Made by a program: the position numbers and the translations under genes. Below the pieces are notes generated by a model. It searched no databases. It saw only the letters and a program-made list of their open reading frames with translations, and was not told the origin of the DNA. From Eubacteriales Family XIII. Incertae Sedis bacterium (GTDB lineage: Bacteria; Bacillota; Clostridia; Peptostreptococcales; Anaerovoracaceae): a DNA stretch of 33,477 nucleotides. Shown here piece by piece: positions 30,668-33,477 of the stretch (position 1 is the first letter of the stretch; each line of letters opens with the position of its first letter). The DNA lies in assembly GCA_031290775.1 (NCBI GenBank), contig JAITMX010000012.1:1-33477 (forward strand). The letters run 5' to 3'.

Positions 30668-31744
30668 CTACAAAAGGCCCACGTCGATACGGATCGTTGC
30701 GTCATTCAAAACCGCGCCCGGGCCTGCGTCCTCAAAGTCTACCAGATAAAGACGGCTGCTGTACCGAAAGTGTTTGATATGCCGCAGCGCGGCATGAAGC
30801 GGGTCGTTTTCATACAGGCCGATCAGCAAAAGGCCGTAGGCCTTTGTTTCCGCCAGTACCGCGCGGAGGAAATCCGCGGCGATTTCGGGGGCGCTTGCGT
30901 GCAAAAGCGCGGCCGAAGCGTAGTTTGCCGCCGCGCCGGCCTTTGGGAAGGCGGGATATCCGAGGAGATGGACGGGAAGCTTGCTGAGCGCTTTGCAGGC
31001 GCCGCCGTACCCCGTGATCCGGTATTGCTTATAGGACTGCTGGTCCCACACCGCGCAAGCGGCGGTGATTTCCCCGTCGCCGCCGCGGAAAGAATAGAAG
31101 TCCGCGGCCGGGCCGGCCGGAACGACGGCGGCCAGATCATGATCGGACTGGTGCTTCTGATAGAAATCCCGCAGCGCCGCGTCGGCGCCCCGGCACAGCA
31201 CCGGCCCGCCCGCCCGCAGACGGCTTTCGCGCAAAGCCCGCCCGCCCGGTTTCAAACAATAGACTGTATAGTCGCCGCGGTAAAGATAGCGGGGCATATT
31301 CCGGCGCCTTTTCTCAAGCAGACGCCGCGCCGGGAGATTGCCCGACAGAATGGTCGTCATATACAGGTCCGCTTCTTTCGTATGCGCGCGCAGGAAAGCA
31401 TAACAGTCCGGCATGAAGCGGAGCAGTTTCCCGTTTCCGGGAAGGAGTTTCAGCCCTGTGAGATAGCCTACATTTTTTTCGCGGCCGCAGACAAAGGCCT
31501 TGCGCATTACGCAGGCGCCGACGCCGACCGCTTGCCCGCTCTCCTCGTTTTTGAGCAGGCAAATGACGGCTTTATAGCCCTCGGCGGCAAGGGACAAATA
31601 GGGATTCGGCTTCCGTTCGAAACGGACGCCGATGCCGCCGCTGAAATCCACGCTGTCGAAGATGCGGCCGATCGCTTCGGCGTCGTCCGGCGTTGCAAGG
31701 CAAATCGCGTAACCGCTCCTGCCCTTGTTATTTGGGGAGTTCAT
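30668..31744 (-). CDS. GNAT-like acetyltransferase-fold protein
   Basis: About 358 residues from ATG 31744, which has GGAGGG seven bases upstream; the track start adds eight residues. Residues about 8-160 look like a GNAT domain: 'YAICLATPDDAEAIGRIFDSVDF', a GVGACV strand and 'LTGLKLLPGNGKLLRFM'. The C-terminal half may be a second, degenerate GNAT repeat ('AEILAADF', 'YGLLLIGLYENDPLHAALR'-like spacing). The usual acetyl-CoA loop (Q/RxxGxG/A) is not clear. The start overlaps the end of the radical SAM gene by 17 bases, so the two are cotranscribed. Function unknown. Confidence 0.65.
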   Translation of the reverse strand: MNSPNNKGRSGYAICLATPDDAEAIGRIFDSVDFSGGIGVRFERKPNPYLSLAAEGYKAVICLLKNEESGQAVGVGACVMRKAFVCGREKNVGYLTGLKLLPGNGKLLRFMPDCYAFLRAHTKEADLYMTTILSGNLPARRLLEKRRRNMPRYLYRGDYTVYCLKPGGRALRESRLRAGGPVLCRGADAALRDFYQKHQSDHDLAAVVPAGPAADFYSFRGGDGEITAACAVWDQQSYKQYRITGYGGACKALSKLPVHLLGYPAFPKAGAAANYASAALLHASAPEIAADFLRAVLAETKAYGLLLIGLYENDPLHAALRHIKHFRYSSRLYLVDFEDAGPGAVLNDATIRIDVGLL

Positions 31745-33065
31745 CGAGATTCCCTCCGATGGGGACATTCATTTTTTCGTCCACTTCTGTGCCAAGGCGA
31801 AGATTCATCGCCCAAAAAAGCGACCACATAAGGGGGCTTGTATGGCGCATTGCGTGCAGGCCGCGGCGCAGGACGACGGGCCCCGCGGAAAATTCCCGGC
31901 GCGCTTCGTGGCAGCGGCGGCTGAGTTCCTCCGGCGTGAAGTGCTTGGGCCGGAAGGCAAGTTCCCCGTAGTTGTAATCCTCGGCGAGCCACCAGGCATC
32001 GTGGAGCAGGCGGCCGCTTTGCCGAAGATCGCGGTAAAGCCGCGTGCCGGGATATGGCAGCAGATGATTGAACGCGGCCGTGTAGAATTTGTGTTTTTTC
32101 GCGAAGGCCACCGTGCGTTCGATCGTAGCGGGCGTATCCCCGTCGTAGCCCATGACGAAGGTGGCGTAGATGCCGATCCCGGCATCGTGGATTCGCCGGA
32201 CCGACTCGCCTTGCGCGAGCCCGGCCATGAAACCCTTGTTCATCTGGCGCAGGCTCTCCGCCTCAAGGCTTTCAAAGCCGATCAGAATCAATTCGCAGCC
32301 GCTCTTCTTCATGGCTTTCAGAAAGGCGGGGTCGGATGCCATGGCCAGCGTGCCTTGCCCGGCCCATTTGATACGGAGCGGCGCCAGCGCGGAAAACAGC
32401 GCCTCCGCGTGCGCCTTGTCCGCCGTGAGGTTGTCGTCCACGAGGAAGTGGTATTTGTGCGGGGACAGCGAAACATCCCGGAGAATGTCCTCGATATCCC
32501 TTTTGTAATATCGGCAGCGGTAATATTGCGAGATCGCGCAGAAATTGCAGTTGTGAACGCAGCCCCGCCCCGTTTCGATCAGGGAAACCGGGAGGTATTT
32601 CTTCTCAGCGAATAGGCTTCTGTCCGGCGCGGCGGCTTGGAATCCGGGTGCGCCGTCGTAGCGGCTTCGGAGGGCGCCCGCCGAAAAGTCCTCCAGCAGG
32701 GCCGGCCACATGGTTTCCGCGTTTCCAGTCAGAATGGCATCGGCGCGCTTTTGCGCTTCCTCGGGAAACAGGGCGACGTGATAGCCGCCGAGCACGACGG
32801 GGACGCCCCGCTCCCGGTAGGCGCTTGCGATCTTGTAGGCGCGTTTCGCCGTGTAGGTTTCTACCGTGATGGCGACGATATCGGTTTTTTTGCCATAGTC
32901 GATCAGTTCGATCCGGTCGTCGAAAAATACGGTATCAAAGCGCTCCGGCGTCAGCGATTTCAGCACGGCGATGGCGAGCGGCTCCATCTTCCATGTGCCG
33001 ATGTATTTCTCGCCGGGCTTTTTCCCGATCGCGGGCAGGATAAATGTTATGGTCGTCTTTTTCAT
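31728..33065 (-). CDS. B12-binding-domain radical SAM protein
   Basis: About 445 residues from ATG 33065; the 88 upstream residues of the track ORF are out-of-frame translation of the neighbouring gene. Residues 1-130 form a cobalamin-binding-like Rossmann domain ('YIGTWKMEPLAIAVLKSLTP', 'VVLGGYHVALFPEEA'). The radical SAM cluster cysteines are C169, C173 and C176 in 'GRGCVHNCNFCAIS'. 'HFLVDDNLTADKAHAEALFSAL', 'GFESLEAESLRQMNKG' and 'TFVMGYDGDTPATIERTV' are core barrel strands. No DxHxxG B12-ligand motif is obvious. It resembles YgiQ/BchE-like proteins of unknown substrate. A second family member is encoded 10 bases upstream. Confidence 0.87.
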   Translation of the reverse strand: MKKTTITFILPAIGKKPGEKYIGTWKMEPLAIAVLKSLTPERFDTVFFDDRIELIDYGKKTDIVAITVETYTAKRAYKIASAYRERGVPVVLGGYHVALFPEEAQKRADAILTGNAETMWPALLEDFSAGALRSRYDGAPGFQAAAPDRSLFAEKKYLPVSLIETGRGCVHNCNFCAISQYYRCRYYKRDIEDILRDVSLSPHKYHFLVDDNLTADKAHAEALFSALAPLRIKWAGQGTLAMASDPAFLKAMKKSGCELILIGFESLEAESLRQMNKGFMAGLAQGESVRRIHDAGIGIYATFVMGYDGDTPATIERTVAFAKKHKFYTAAFNHLLPYPGTRLYRDLRQSGRLLHDAWWLAEDYNYGELAFRPKHFTPEELSRRCHEARREFSAGPVVLRRGLHAMRHTSPLMWSLFWAMNLRLGTEVDEKMNVPIGGNLDELPK

Positions 33066-33075
33066 GATCCGCCTT

Positions 33076-33477
33076 TCACAGCCCGCTCGGCAGCCGCGTG
33101 TACAGCCGGCGCAGCGCCAGATTGAAGACGATAGGGAACAAAAGGTTTGTTCTTGCGCCGAAGATGCGTCTTGTGATGGACGCAAGGCTGTGGATGGATT
33201 TGGCGGCGCGGTATCGGCCAAGCTGGAGCGTTTCCGGCAACATCTGTTTGGGCCGGAACACGGTCGTCTGGAAATCGTACTTTCCCCAATCCTCGTGAAG
33301 AAGGCGGCCGTCCCTTTTGAACTCATCATAAAAGCTCGTTCCGGGCAGCGGTGTCAGTATGGAAAACATGGCGTATTCCAAATGGTTTTTCTCGACGAAA
33401 CGCACGGTGGCGTCAAAGACGTCCTCCCGGTCGCTGTCAAACCCGAAGATGAACAAACCGAATACAGCGATTTTGTG
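33076..33477 (-). CDS. Radical SAM protein, C-terminal part only (runs off right edge)
   Basis: The visible 133 codons begin in mid-gene (HKIAVFGLFIFGFDSDRED). The track start at 33456 is an internal TTG. 'FIFGFDSDREDVFDATVRF', 'SILTPLPGTSFYDEFKRDGRLLHEDW' and 'VFRPKQMLPETLQ' match the C-terminal region of the neighbouring radical SAM protein ('FVMGYDGDTPATIERTVAF', 'LLPYPGTRLYRDL', 'FRPKHFTPEEL'). The two are therefore paralogues in tandem, 10 bases apart. The cluster cysteines would lie outside the window. Confidence 0.85.
   Translation of the reverse strand, partial: HKIAVFGLFIFGFDSDREDVFDATVRFVEKNHLEYAMFSILTPLPGTSFYDEFKRDGRLLHEDWGKYDFQTTVFRPKQMLPETLQLGRYRAAKSIHSLASITRRIFGARTNLLFPIVFNLALRRLYTRLPSGL

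Noticed and set aside
33066-33329. N-terminal extension of the radical SAM ORF
   Set aside because: It is antiparallel in quality to real protein (Ser/Arg/Cys-rich) and overlaps the C-terminal end of the neighbouring radical SAM gene, which is in another frame.

Overview
The window looks like a chromosomal segment of a fairly GC-rich, anaerobic Bacillota (Clostridia-like) bacterium, probably gut-associated. The grounds are strong AGGAGG-type ribosome sites before most genes, a class I tetrahydrofolate riboswitch before a folate ECF S-component gene, a PPi-type phosphofructokinase, Rbs-type sugar ABC genes with a lipoprotein binding protein, and many tandem sugar-phosphate isomerase/epimerase genes. 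The taxonomic call is inference. No rRNA, tRNA, CRISPR array or phage genes were seen.

Layout. (1) 1-890: 5' end of an HTH regulator on the minus strand, with a long leader and a possible upstream small ORF, then a 383-bp terminal-inverted-repeat element full of hairpins. (2) 891-5896: a WGR-domain gene and a PPi-type phosphofructokinase (minus), divergent from a GatD-like polyol-phosphate dehydrogenase, a second zinc dehydrogenase and an AlsE/Rpe-like epimerase (plus). (3) 5915-18492, all minus: a sugar operon read from an Rbs-like ABC ATPase, permease and binding protein into two isomerase/epimerase TIM barrels, a Gfo/Idh/MocA oxidoreductase, a D-tagatose/D-psicose 3-epimerase-type enzyme, a further TIM barrel, an MPI-like cupin protein, a zinc dehydrogenase, the stump of an FGGY kinase and a class II aldolase-like protein. 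(4) 18493-19008: promoter region and a compound repeat locus. (5) 19005-29681, all minus: a second catabolic operon read from a sorbitol-6-phosphate-dehydrogenase-like SDR through E2, E3 and fused E1 of a 2-oxoacid dehydrogenase complex, a xylose-isomerase-like protein, a PfkB kinase, a frameshifted mannitol-1-phosphate dehydrogenase and a SorE-like L-sorbose-1-phosphate reductase. (6) 29682-30638: a divergent control region, then THF riboswitch and folT (plus). (7) 30668-33477, minus: a GNAT-like protein and two tandem radical SAM genes, the second cut by the window edge.

How it fits together. The first operon has the parts to import a sugar, cyclitol or glycoside by ABC transport and rework it by oxidation, epimerisation/isomerisation and aldol-type cleavage. 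The second pairs ketose/polyol-phosphate interconversion (isomerase, kinase, three polyol-phosphate dehydrogenases) with a complete oxidative decarboxylase complex, an unusual pairing for an anaerobe. No PTS genes lie in the window although several enzymes resemble PTS-pathway enzymes, so phosphorylation may be done by the PfkB kinase or by genes elsewhere.

The most striking non-coding feature is a family of modular hairpins at three loci (410-792, 10323-10489, 18621-19008). Stem sequences change in a compensatory way around a constant NAC/T asymmetric internal loop, and one unit is cleanly inserted in the loop of another. Two leaderless-type promoters, a kinase relic, a frameshift at a (GC)5 run and active-site substitutions in two enzymes are also notable.
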